Positions 56,908-64,000 of a DNA stretch of 64,000 bases are shown piece after piece (position 1 is the stretch's first letter; the number at the start of each line of letters is the position of its first letter). The DNA comes from Serratia sp. DD3. GTDB lineage: Bacteria; Pseudomonadota; Gammaproteobacteria; Enterobacterales; Enterobacteriaceae. The notes below the pieces were generated by a model. It searched no databases. It saw nothing but the letters and a program-made list of their open reading frames with translations, and was not told the origin of the DNA. The translations under genes and the position numbers were made by a program. The stretch covers positions 44,127-108,126 of the forward strand of contig NZ_AYKS02000063.1 in NCBI RefSeq assembly GCF_000496755.2, in the 5' to 3' direction.

Positions 56908-58272
56908 ATGATTAGCATTTTCGACATGTTCAAGATCGGCATCGGTCCATCCAGTTCTCACACCGTCGGGCCAATGAAAGCCGGCAAACAGTTTGTTGAC
57001 GAGCTGGTTAAGCATGGCTTGATGGCCACGGTGACACGCATCACCGTTGATGTTTATGGCTCACTTTCGTTAACGGGCAAAGGTCACCATACCGATATTG
57101 CCATTCTGCTTGGCCTGGCGGGTAACCAACCGGACACTGTCGATATTGATAGCATCCCCGGTTTTGTTCAGGACGTTAAGCAGCGCCAACGCCTGATGCT
57201 GGCCAACGGTTTGCATGAAGTGGACTTCCCGCAGGACAGTGGCATGGTGTTCCGTAGTGACAACCTGCCACTGCATGAAAACGGTCTGCAGTTCCACGCC
57301 TTTGCTGGCGACCAACTGATTTATAGCAAAACTTACTACTCCATCGGCGGTGGGTTTATTGTTGATGAAGAACACTTCGGTAAAACCGAAACTGATGAAG
57401 TTGCGGTGCCTTTCCCGTTCCATTCAGCCAGTGAGATGCTGGCCCACTGCCATGCCAGCGGCCTCTCGCTGTCCGGGATGGTGCTGCAGAACGAGTTGGC
57501 GCTACGCAGCAAGCAGGATATCGATACCTATTTCAAAACTATCTGGCAAACCATGCTCGCCTGTATTGATCGCGGGTTGAACACCGAAGGTCTGCTACCC
57601 GGCCCACTGCGCGTTCCTCGTCGCGCTGCGGCCTTGCGCCGCTTGCTGGTCTCTTCCGACAAGCTCTCTAATGACCCGATGAATGTGATCGATTGGGTCA
57701 ATATGTTTGCCCTGGCGGTCAATGAAGAGAACGCCGCCGGTGGGCGGGTAGTCACCGCCCCCACCAATGGGGCTTGCGGCATAGTGCCGGCAGTGCTGGC
57801 GTATTACGATCACTTTATCGAGTCCGTCAGCCCAGATATCGCGCTGCGTTACTTTATGGCGTCAGGGGCCATCGGCACCTTGTATAAAATGAATGCCTCT
57901 ATTTCGGGTGCCGAAGTGGGTTGTCAGGGTGAAGTGGGCGTCGCTTGCTCAATGGCGGCAGCCGGTTTGGCTGAACTGCTGGGGGGCAGCCCAGAGCAAG
58001 TTTGCATCGCTGCAGAAATTGGTATGGAACATAATCTGGGTTTGACCTGTGATCCCGTCGCCGGTCAGGTGCAAGTCCCGTGTATTGAGCGCAATGCAAT
58101 CGCTGCTGTGAAAGCCATTAACTCTGCCCGTATGGCGCTGCGACGCACCAGTGAACCCCGTGTGTCGCTGGATAAAGTGATCGAGACAATGTATGAAACC
58201 GGCAAAGATATGAACGCCAAATACCGTGAAACCTCACGTGGGGGTTTGGCAATCAAAGTACAATGTGACTAG
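56908..58272 (+). CDS. sdaA: L-serine dehydratase (deaminase) 1
   Basis: 454 residues, as in E. coli SdaA. Start [23 protein letters not shown] at 56908 with AGGAG seven bases upstream. An N-terminal ACT-like beta domain is followed by the catalytic alpha domain with [4Fe-4S]-binding cysteines: [15 protein letters not shown] (Cys), [18 protein letters not shown] and [18 protein letters not shown]. Converts L-serine to pyruvate and ammonia. Confidence 0.96.
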   Translation: MISIFDMFKIGIGPSSSHTVGPMKAGKQFVDELVKHGLMATVTRITVDVYGSLSLTGKGHHTDIAILLGLAGNQPDTVDIDSIPGFVQDVKQRQRLMLANGLHEVDFPQDSGMVFRSDNLPLHENGLQFHAFAGDQLIYSKTYYSIGGGFIVDEEHFGKTETDEVAVPFPFHSASEMLAHCHASGLSLSGMVLQNELALRSKQDIDTYFKTIWQTMLACIDRGLNTEGLLPGPLRVPRRAAALRRLLVSSDKLSNDPMNVIDWVNMFALAVNEENAAGGRVVTAPTNGACGIVPAVLAYYDHFIESVSPDIALRYFMASGAIGTLYKMNASISGAEVGCQGEVGVACSMAAAGLAELLGGSPEQVCIAAEIGMEHNLGLTCDPVAGQVQVPCIERNAIAAVKAINSARMALRRTSEPRVSLDKVIETMYETGKDMNAKYRETSRGGLAIKVQCD

Positions 58273-58526
58273 CCTCTCTGGATGGTAGGCGGTAGGTATA
58301 TAATCCTAAAGGCTTAATCCTTCTATCAATAGCTGAGCAATGTCACATAATTTATTTTTTTCATGCCATAAAATAAATCACGTTAACGAGAGCGGGCTCT
58401 GATAGGTTTTTGAAACTACACGAAATGAGTTTTTCTACCATAATGTATCTGTAGCACAGTCGTAACGACTAGCATGATAATGTGAAAAGCGTAATTCATG
58501 CTTTAAGTTCATCAAGGAGGTAGCGA

Positions 58527-59486
58527 GTGGCAATAGCTATTATCATCGGCACACACGGGACTGCAGCAGAACAACTGCTAAAAACAGCAGAAATGCTATT
58601 GGGCGAGCAGCATAATACCGCCTATATAGATTTCGTTCCCGGTGAGAATGCTGAAACGTTAATTGAGAAATATAATGGGAAAATCAGCGAGCTCGATACC
58701 AGTAATGGCGTCCTGTTTCTAGTCGATACCTGGGGCGGGAGTCCGTTTAATGCCGCCAGCCGTATCGCCGTTGATAAAGAGCACTATGAAGTGATCACCG
58801 GGGTCAATATTCCGATGCTGGTGGAAACTTTTATGGCTCGGGATGATAACCCCAGCTTTGACGAGCTGGTCGCCCTGGCATTGGAAACCGGGCGTGGCGG
58901 CGTTAGAGCACTGAAAAAACCCATCGAAGAACCCAGTACCCCTGCCCCTGTACAGAAAAAAGCCCCACAACCACAGCGCCCTCTCGGCCCTGAAGACCAT
59001 ATGATCATTGGTTTGGCTCGTATTGACGATCGCCTGATTCACGGGCAGGTCGCCACTCGCTGGACCAAAGAAACCAATGTTAGCCGTATCATCGTCGTCA
59101 GTGATGAAGTGGCCGCTGACCATGTGCGTAAAACGCTCTTGACTCAGGTTGCCCCTCCAGGAGTGACGGCGCACGTGGTGGATGTGGAAAAAGCGATTCG
59201 CGTTTGGAACAACCCTAAATATGCCGGTGAGCGGGTGATGTTTTTATTCACCAACCCTACCGACGTGTGTCGTTTAGTGGAAGGTGGTGTCGATATCAAG
59301 TCAGTCAATATCGGTGGCATGGCATTTCGTCAAGGGAAAACTCAAGTGAATAACGCGGTTTCCATTGATGAGAAAGACATCGAGGCGTTTAAGAAATTAA
59401 ACGATCGCGGTATCGAACTGGAAGTCCGTAAAGTGTCCTCGGACAGCCAGTTGAAAATGATGGACCTGATTAACAAACTCAATTAA
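58527..59486 (+). CDS. manX: Mannose PTS enzyme IIAB
   Basis: 319 residues, starting at a GTG with a very strong ribosome site (AAGGAGG). The IIA part (1-130) carries phospho-histidine H10 (IGTHG) and VDTWGGSPFNAA; a Pro/Gln-rich linker (about 132-152) leads to IIB with phospho-histidine H172 (DDRLIHGQV). Phosphorylates mannose, glucose and related sugars during uptake. First gene of manXYZ. A TGTGA half-site upstream at 58481 could belong to CRP but is not a full site. Confidence 0.96.
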   Translation: MAIAIIIGTHGTAAEQLLKTAEMLLGEQHNTAYIDFVPGENAETLIEKYNGKISELDTSNGVLFLVDTWGGSPFNAASRIAVDKEHYEVITGVNIPMLVETFMARDDNPSFDELVALALETGRGGVRALKKPIEEPSTPAPVQKKAPQPQRPLGPEDHMIIGLARIDDRLIHGQVATRWTKETNVSRIIVVSDEVAADHVRKTLLTQVAPPGVTAHVVDVEKAIRVWNNPKYAGERVMFLFTNPTDVCRLVEGGVDIKSVNIGGMAFRQGKTQVNNAVSIDEKDIEAFKKLNDRGIELEVRKVSSDSQLKMMDLINKLN

Positions 59487-59540
59487 TGGCGCTTGTCGTT
59501 AATTATTTACTCAGAGCTCTTTGGTTATAGGAGAAGTGCA

Positions 59541-60338
59541 ATGGAGATTACTACTCTTCAGATTGTGCTGGTGTTTCTTGTGGCATGTATTGCCGGGATG
59601 GAGTCTATCCTGGATGAGTTTCAGTTCCACCGTCCATTGGTGGCCTGTACGCTGATCGGTCTGGTTCTTGGTGATATGAAAACCGGGATCATCATTGGTG
59701 GTACGCTGGAGATGATCGCCCTGGGCTGGATGAATATCGGTGCTGCAGTGGCACCCGATGCTGCCTTGGCTTCGATTATTTCGACTATTCTGGTTATTGC
59801 CGGTGGTCAAAATATCGGTGCCGGTATCGCTTTGGCCATCCCATTGGCAGCAGCAGGCCAGGTGTTGACCATCATCGTTCGTACCATCACCGTGGCTTTC
59901 CAACACGCCGCCGACGGTGCAGCAGAACGTGGTAGCCTGCGGGCCATCACTTGGCTGCATATCTCTGCCCTGTTTATGCAAGCCATGCGTATTGCGATTC
60001 CGGCAGTGATTGTTGCACTCACTGTTGGCACTGACGTTGTTCAAGCCCTGCTTGACTCTATCCCAGAAGTGGTTACCGGCGGCCTGAATATTGCCGGTGG
60101 TATGATCGTGGTAGTCGGTTACGCGATGGTCATCAACATGATGCGTGCCGGTTATCTGATGCCATTCTTCTACTTGGGCTTCGTTACCGCTGCCTTTACT
60201 GACTTTAACCTGGTCGCACTGGGTGTGATTGGCGTGGTGATGGCCGTACTCTATATCCAGCTCAGCCCGAAATACAACAAGTCTCAGGCTGTCCAAGCGG
60301 GTCCCGCCAATAACGACCTCGATAACGAACTGGACTAG
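59541..60338 (+). CDS. manY: Mannose PTS enzyme IIC
   Basis: 265 residues from the ATG at 59541 (AGGAG seven bases upstream). The first half is a membrane IIC domain: LQIVLVFLVACIAGMESILDEFQFHRPLVACTLIGLVLGD and GGTLEMIALGWMNIGAAVAPDAALASII are signatures. Forms the sugar channel with ManZ. 54 bases after manX, 15 before manZ. Confidence 0.96.
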   Translation: MEITTLQIVLVFLVACIAGMESILDEFQFHRPLVACTLIGLVLGDMKTGIIIGGTLEMIALGWMNIGAAVAPDAALASIISTILVIAGGQNIGAGIALAIPLAAAGQVLTIIVRTITVAFQHAADGAAERGSLRAITWLHISALFMQAMRIAIPAVIVALTVGTDVVQALLDSIPEVVTGGLNIAGGMIVVVGYAMVINMMRAGYLMPFFYLGFVTAAFTDFNLVALGVIGVVMAVLYIQLSPKYNKSQAVQAGPANNDLDNELD

Positions 60339-60353
60339 GAATAGGTGAAAGAA

Positions 60354-61196
60354 ATGGTTGATTCAACAGCTCAAAAGAAACTGACGCCTGCTGATATTCG
60401 TGGCGTATTTATCCGCTCGAACCTATTCCAGGGTTCATGGAACTTCGAGCGTATGCAAGCCTTGGGATTCTGCTTCTCTATGGTGCCGGTGATCCGCCGG
60501 CTATACCCAGAAAACAACGATGAGCGTAAGCAAGCCATCAAACGCCATCTGGAGTTTTTTAACACCCAACCGTTCGTTGCCGCGCCAGTTCTCGGTGTGA
60601 CGATGGCAATGGAAGAAGAGCGTGCTAACGGTGCTCCTATTGATGATGCCGCCATCAACGGTATCAAAGTAGGCTTGATGGGCCCACTGGCCGGTGTGGG
60701 TGACCCTATTTTCTGGGGTACGGCACGGCCGGTTTTTGCCGCTCTCGGTGCGGGTATTGCCATGAGTGGCAGCCTGCTCGGCCCGTTACTGTTCTTCGTT
60801 TTATTTAACCTGGTTCGCCTGATGGTGCGTTATTACGGTGTGGCTTATGGCTACCGTAAAGGTATCGATATCGTTAGTGATATGGGTGGTGGTTTCCTGC
60901 AAAAATTGACGGAAGGGGCGTCCATCCTCGGCCTGTTTGTTATGGGAGCACTGGTTAATAAGTGGACGCATGTGAATATCCCGTTGGTGGTGTCAAAAAT
61001 CACCGACCAAACCGGGCAGACTAACATCACCACAGTACAAACCATCCTTGATCAACTGATGCCTGGCCTGGTACCGCTACTGTTAACCTTTGGCTGTATG
61101 TGGCTGCTACGCAAGAAGGTTAATGCGTTGTGGATCATTATGGGCTTCTTCGCAATCGGTATCTTCGGTTACTGGATTGGTTTGTTAGGTCTTTAA
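60354..61196 (+). CDS. manZ: Mannose PTS enzyme IID
   Basis: 280 residues from the ATG at 60354 (AGGTGA upstream). Signatures: LFQGSWNFERMQALGFCFSMVP and GLMGPLAGVGDPIFWGTARPVFAALGAGIA. Inner membrane, partner of ManY and also a lambda DNA entry factor in E. coli. Last gene of manXYZ; a strong terminator follows. Confidence 0.96.
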   Translation: MVDSTAQKKLTPADIRGVFIRSNLFQGSWNFERMQALGFCFSMVPVIRRLYPENNDERKQAIKRHLEFFNTQPFVAAPVLGVTMAMEEERANGAPIDDAAINGIKVGLMGPLAGVGDPIFWGTARPVFAALGAGIAMSGSLLGPLLFFVLFNLVRLMVRYYGVAYGYRKGIDIVSDMGGGFLQKLTEGASILGLFVMGALVNKWTHVNIPLVVSKITDQTGQTNITTVQTILDQLMPGLVPLLLTFGCMWLLRKKVNALWIIMGFFAIGIFGYWIGLLGL

Positions 61197-61210
61197 TCAC
61201 CATGATTGAC

Positions 61211-61237
61211 AACCGGGGTTAACCCCCGGTTTTTTTA
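61211..61237 (+). terminator. Rho-independent terminator of manXYZ
   Basis: AACCGGGG-TTAA-CCCCCGGTT followed by seven T, 15 bases after manZ. Confidence 0.93.
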
Positions 61238-61252
61238 TTTATGGAGTCTGAG

Positions 61253-61720
61253 ATGTCACTGACTGATGGCGTACTACTGTTGTTCATTATTCTGATGTTG
61301 TTGTATGCCCTGTATGACGAATTCGGTATGAATCTGCTGAAAGGCAAAACATTGCTAAAAATAGCATTAAAACGCCGTAACCGTCTGGACTGTGTGATAT
61401 TTGTCGGTTTGCTGGCGATTCTGCTCTACCGCAACATTGTCACCGAGGGGACGCAGGTGACCACCTATCTGTTAATCTCCCTGGCATTGATTGCCATCTA
61501 TATCTCTTTTATTCGCTGGCCGAAGCTGCTGTTTAAACCGCAAGGGTTCTTCTATGCCAACGCATTTATCGATTATCAGCGTATCAAAGCGATGAACCTG
61601 TCGGAGGATGGTGTTTTAGTCATCGATCTCGAACAACGACGGTTACTGATACAGGTCATCCAATTAGATGACTTGGAAAAGATATACCATTTCTTTATTG
61701 ATAATCAGTTAGAAAGTTAA
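61253..61720 (+). CDS. yobD: YobD family inner-membrane protein (DUF986)
   Basis: 155 residues from the ATG at 61253 (GGAG six bases upstream). Three membrane helices (about 5-25, 45-62, 70-88) and the conserved C-terminal [26 protein letters not shown], identical in kind to E. coli YobD. Function unknown; always next to manXYZ and mntP in enterobacteria. Confidence 0.93.
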   Translation: MSLTDGVLLLFIILMLLYALYDEFGMNLLKGKTLLKIALKRRNRLDCVIFVGLLAILLYRNIVTEGTQVTTYLLISLALIAIYISFIRWPKLLFKPQGFFYANAFIDYQRIKAMNLSEDGVLVIDLEQRRLLIQVIQLDDLEKIYHFFIDNQLES

Positions 61721-61870
61721 AACAGCACGGTTATTGATGTTTGATTAACCAAAGTATCGTTATGGTTACTGTTCGAACATTTCGTGGTTAATATCAGCTG
61801 ATTACCAGCAATTACTGCGGCTGAATCAAGTTGGCGGTGGTAAAAAGAGTATGGTAAAGTAGCGCGCTTA

Positions 61871-62050
61871 TTGGGGAGTAGCCGGTTTCTGGCTGTTTAT
61901 AGCGAGAAACGCCCGTATCAACATGCTCGTTTCGTTTGAAACGTGGTGCGGGCAGCCGAAAGGTTGGCAAGACCATAAACACGTAACACCATCGGTAGGT
62001 TGGGGGATGGCTTACGTGTCTATGGCGCTACCCAACCGAGACTTTTCCGC
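61871..62050 (+). promoter_or_regulatory. yybP-ykoY manganese riboswitch (mntP leader)
   Basis: TTGGGGAGTAGCCGGTTTCTG, CCGTATCAACATGCTCGTTT and GGTTGGCAAGACCATAAACA are the conserved blocks of the yybP-ykoY Mn2+ riboswitch seen before E. coli mntP and alx. Aptamer about 61871-61985. Downstream, a GGTTGGG (near 62000) can pair with CCCAACC (62031-62037) shortly before the start codon and so control ribosome access. Confidence 0.93.
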
Positions 62051-62620
62051 ATGAACCTTTCTGCAACGCTTATTTTGGCTTTTGGCATGTCTATGGACGC
62101 ATTTGCGGCGTCGATCGGCAAAGGTGCCGCACTACATAAACCTCGTTTCCGTGAAGCCCTCCGTACCGGTCTGATCTTTGGCGTTATTGAAGCCATTACC
62201 CCCCTTATTGGTTGGGGCTTCGGTCTATTTGCCAGCCAATATATTATGGAATGGGACCACTGGGTCGCTTTTGGTCTGCTGTTAATCCTGGGTATTCGCA
62301 TGATCGTGGAAGGGTCGAAAAGCCAGCTAGAACAGGAGCACAAGGTCAAGCGCCACGGCTTCTGGTTGTTGGTTGTCACCGCTATCGCCACCAGTCTGGA
62401 TGCGATGGCGGTGGGCGTCGGGCTGGCATTCCTGCAAGTCAACATTATCCATACCGCCATGGCAATCGGTTGTGCCACCCTGATTATGGCCACCCTGGGG
62501 ATGATGATTGGTCGTTATATTGGCCCACTGCTAGGTAAACGGGCAGAAATCCTTGGCGGGATTGTGCTGATTGGTATCGGAACCCATATACTGCTGGATC
62601 ACATGGGCTTTCTCTCTTAA
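62051..62620 (+). CDS. mntP: Manganese efflux pump
   Basis: 189 residues, six membrane helices in two related halves. N-terminus [25 protein letters not shown] has the conserved MSMDAFAAS motif; second half has [15 protein letters not shown]. Exports Mn2+. The ATG at 62051 lies just after the riboswitch; an open frame back to 62000 runs through it and is not used. Its TAA overlaps the stop of the convergent rlmA by four bases. Confidence 0.96.
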   Translation: MNLSATLILAFGMSMDAFAASIGKGAALHKPRFREALRTGLIFGVIEAITPLIGWGFGLFASQYIMEWDHWVAFGLLLILGIRMIVEGSKSQLEQEHKVKRHGFWLLVVTAIATSLDAMAVGVGLAFLQVNIIHTAMAIGCATLIMATLGMMIGRYIGPLLGKRAEILGGIVLIGIGTHILLDHMGFLS

Positions 62621-63462
62621 TCCACCGTTTCTGGCTGCGGATTGCTCTCAGTTCGGCGGTGCAGGCAAATAGCAAAATCCGTCTCACAATGGAATGCCGC
62701 CGAATCCGCCAGGCTACGCTGTACATCGGGGGCTGCACGCCAGGCAAAGGGGGTCATCTGTAGTAAATTAGCTGCCTGAGCCCCCGGCAATACCATCGGA
62801 AAGCGTAATGCTTCAGCCAATTCACAGCTAAAACCCGGCAGTTGCTCCCGATGTTCGGCGTGTAACTTGATATCTTGATAGACCATCCCTTTCAACTGAT
62901 AGAGATGCCGCGGCCCAGGTGATACCGTTACCACTACGCCACCCGGCTTGACGACACGTGCCAGTTCTGAGGCTTTACACGGAGCATAGATCCGTAATAC
63001 CGCATCAAGAGAGTGATCGGCAAACGGCAAACGATGGCTGGAGGCTACACAAAACGCGACGGCAGGATAGCGTTTTGCCGCCGAGCGAATAGCCACTTTG
63101 GCTACATCCAGCCCATACACCTTCACCCTACCCTGTTGAGTTAGCCGCTCCGCTACTGCGGAGGTGTAATAACCTTCACCACAGCCAATATCCAGCAACG
63201 CCTGGGCCTCGTTAGGCAGGGCTGTCGCTAATAGTTCTGCCACACGTTGCTGCAAAGGCTGATAATAGCCAGCATCAAGAAATGCGCGGCGTGCCTGCAT
63301 CATCTCGGCACTGTCACCAGGTTGTTTAGAACGCTTGTGCTGTACCGGCATTAAATTGACATAGCCCTCTTTGGCACAATCGAATTGATGATTATGTTCA
63401 CAGCGCCACTGTTGATTGGCATAAGCAAGCGGTTGATGGCAGAGAGGACACTGATAAGACAT
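62617..63462 (-). CDS. rlmA: 23S rRNA (guanine-745-N1)-methyltransferase
   Basis: 281 residues. N-terminal zinc finger with C-P-L-C and C-E-H-N-H ligands (1-26), [15 protein letters not shown], and a class I methyltransferase core ([18 protein letters not shown] near 87; [20 protein letters not shown]). Methylates G745 of helix 35. Convergent with mntP with overlapping TTAA stops, as in the enterobacterial order mntP-rlmA. Confidence 0.95.
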   Translation of the reverse strand: MSYQCPLCHQPLAYANQQWRCEHNHQFDCAKEGYVNLMPVQHKRSKQPGDSAEMMQARRAFLDAGYYQPLQQRVAELLATALPNEAQALLDIGCGEGYYTSAVAERLTQQGRVKVYGLDVAKVAIRSAAKRYPAVAFCVASSHRLPFADHSLDAVLRIYAPCKASELARVVKPGGVVVTVSPGPRHLYQLKGMVYQDIKLHAEHREQLPGFSCELAEALRFPMVLPGAQAANLLQMTPFAWRAAPDVQRSLADSAAFHCETDFAICLHRRTESNPQPETVD

Positions 63463-63638
63463 GGTTTTATCTCAGATTGATACAGCGTGGCTGGCATGAC
63501 AATGATGCCCTGCGCAATGACGCGCCTAGTCTAAAGAAGGCGATTGCGCGATGCAAGGCAGGATGCCGACAACAGCTAGCCAAAGCGCGTAAAAGATGGC
63601 TACACTAGCGGTTATTCTCCGCTCAGATAATAGATTTT

Positions 63639-63686
63639 ATGACCGATTACTCACCGCTTATTATGGCTATTCCTGGCGTCACTTGC
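63639..63686 (+). pseudogene. Start of a gene apparently interrupted by the IS2-like element
   Basis: An ATG at 63639 opens MTDYSPLIMAIPGVT, then runs into the IS left end at about 63687. A TACACT -10-like element lies about 30 bases upstream. Too little remains to name the gene, and the ribosome site is weak. Confidence 0.4.
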
Positions 63687-64000
63687 TGCGGCCCCAAGAA
63701 ACACCAGACAGTAGATGTATCTTAAAATAAGAGATAGGCTTAAACATATGTCTAATACTGGTTCTAATTTTGAGATGACTGGAATACTGTTGGGACAGGA
63801 GCGCCGTAAACGTAAGACTCCGCAGGAAAAGATCGCCATTATTCAACAGGCTATGGAGCCAGGTATGACCCTGTCTCATGTGGCTCGTCTGCATAGTATT
63901 CAGCCCAGCCTGTTGTTCAAGTGGAAGAAACAATATATTGAAGGCAGCCTTACCGCTGTTGCCGCCGGCGAGGAAGTGGTTCCGGCATCTGAGCTGGCTA
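63687..64000 (+). mobile_element. IS2-like element (IS3 family), left part, continues past the window
   Basis: The left end resembles that of IS2 (TGCGGCCCC ... CCAGACA against TGGCCCCC ... CCAGACA), followed by an imperfect palindrome TATCTTA-AAA-TAAGAGATA just before OrfA, the place of the IS2 OrfA repressor site. Right end not in view. Confidence 0.82.
63748..64000 (+). CDS. IS2-like OrfA (transposase subunit / repressor), partial
   Basis: 84 residues visible. [69 protein letters not shown] aligns directly with IS2 InsC, including the helix-turn-helix and [13 protein letters not shown]. The OrfB transposase lies beyond the window. Confidence 0.92.
   Translation, partial: MSNTGSNFEMTGILLGQERRKRKTPQEKIAIIQQAMEPGMTLSHVARLHSIQPSLLFKWKKQYIEGSLTAVAAGEEVVPASELA

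Noticed and set aside
58481..58498. CRP site before manX
   Set aside because: Only the TGTGA half is present; the other half does not match TCACA.
59511..60296. 261-codon open frame on the minus strand
   Set aside because: Lies entirely opposite manY, is rich in His, Gln and Asn, and has no family features; a shadow of the manY codon pattern.

Overview
The window looks like chromosomal DNA of an enterobacterium of the Yersiniaceae, most probably a Yersinia. The right half has the gene order known from E. coli and its relatives (yobA/copC-yebZ/copD-yebY-sdsR; ftnA; holE; ptrB; dbpA; purT; yoaH/pabB-nudL-sdaA; manXYZ-yobD-mntP-rlmA). ERIC-type intergenic repeats occur at several places. Genus-level assignment is inference; no rRNA or tRNA is present to confirm it. 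I see no CRISPR array.

Region 1 (1-19 kb) concerns small C2/C3 compounds and purines. It holds the N-terminal two thirds of a DhaR-like activator, the operon gcl-hyi-glxR (glyoxylate to glycerate), a large surface lipoprotein with an acidic repeat linker, a two-gene iron-sulfur operon (HydN-like ferredoxin and AegA), a divergent membrane HD-GYP phosphodiesterase, a urate/xanthine permease (uacT) and adenine deaminase (ade). AegA, UacT, Ade and Gcl all belong to purine breakdown or its end products, so the block may be a dispersed purine-use module with a c-di-GMP enzyme inside it.

Region 2 (19-27 kb) is accessory and partly decayed. It has a Ros/MucR-type zinc-finger regulator, a 17-bp tandem repeat array, remnants of a catechol/benzoate locus (catB with stop and frameshift, benK with one stop), a fragment that may come from a large exoprotein, an intact M20D amidohydrolase plus MHS transporter operon, and a lipoprotein phosphodiester glycosidase.

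Region 3 (27-45 kb) mixes conserved genes (yebE, ygiW) with acquired ones: lipoprotein pullulanase (pulA) flanked by ygiW and a truncated copy of it, a nudK-DUF4406-small membrane protein unit next to a DeoR regulator, a lipoprotein glycerophosphodiester phosphodiesterase, several unknown secreted or cytosolic proteins, a dead IS6-family element, an orphan Phd/YefM antitoxin whose toxin is broken, a DHCW cupin and a LysE exporter.

Region 4 (45-63.6 kb) is core genome: the sRNA SdsR, copper-related copC-copD-yebY, ferritin, DNA polymerase III theta, peptidases Pip and PtrB, DbpA, PurT, PabB, NudL, SdaA, the mannose PTS, and mntP behind a yybP-ykoY manganese riboswitch. The window ends in the left part of an IS2-like element that interrupts a short reading frame after rlmA.

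The signals I rate highest are: five lipoproteins all with Asp at +2, four of them with low-complexity linkers (possible type II secretion surface lipoproteins like PulA and SslE); the HD-GYP protein with a very long spacer between its two motifs beside a purine operon; the NUDIX/DUF4406/DeoR unit; and several short tandem-repeat arrays in intergenic DNA.
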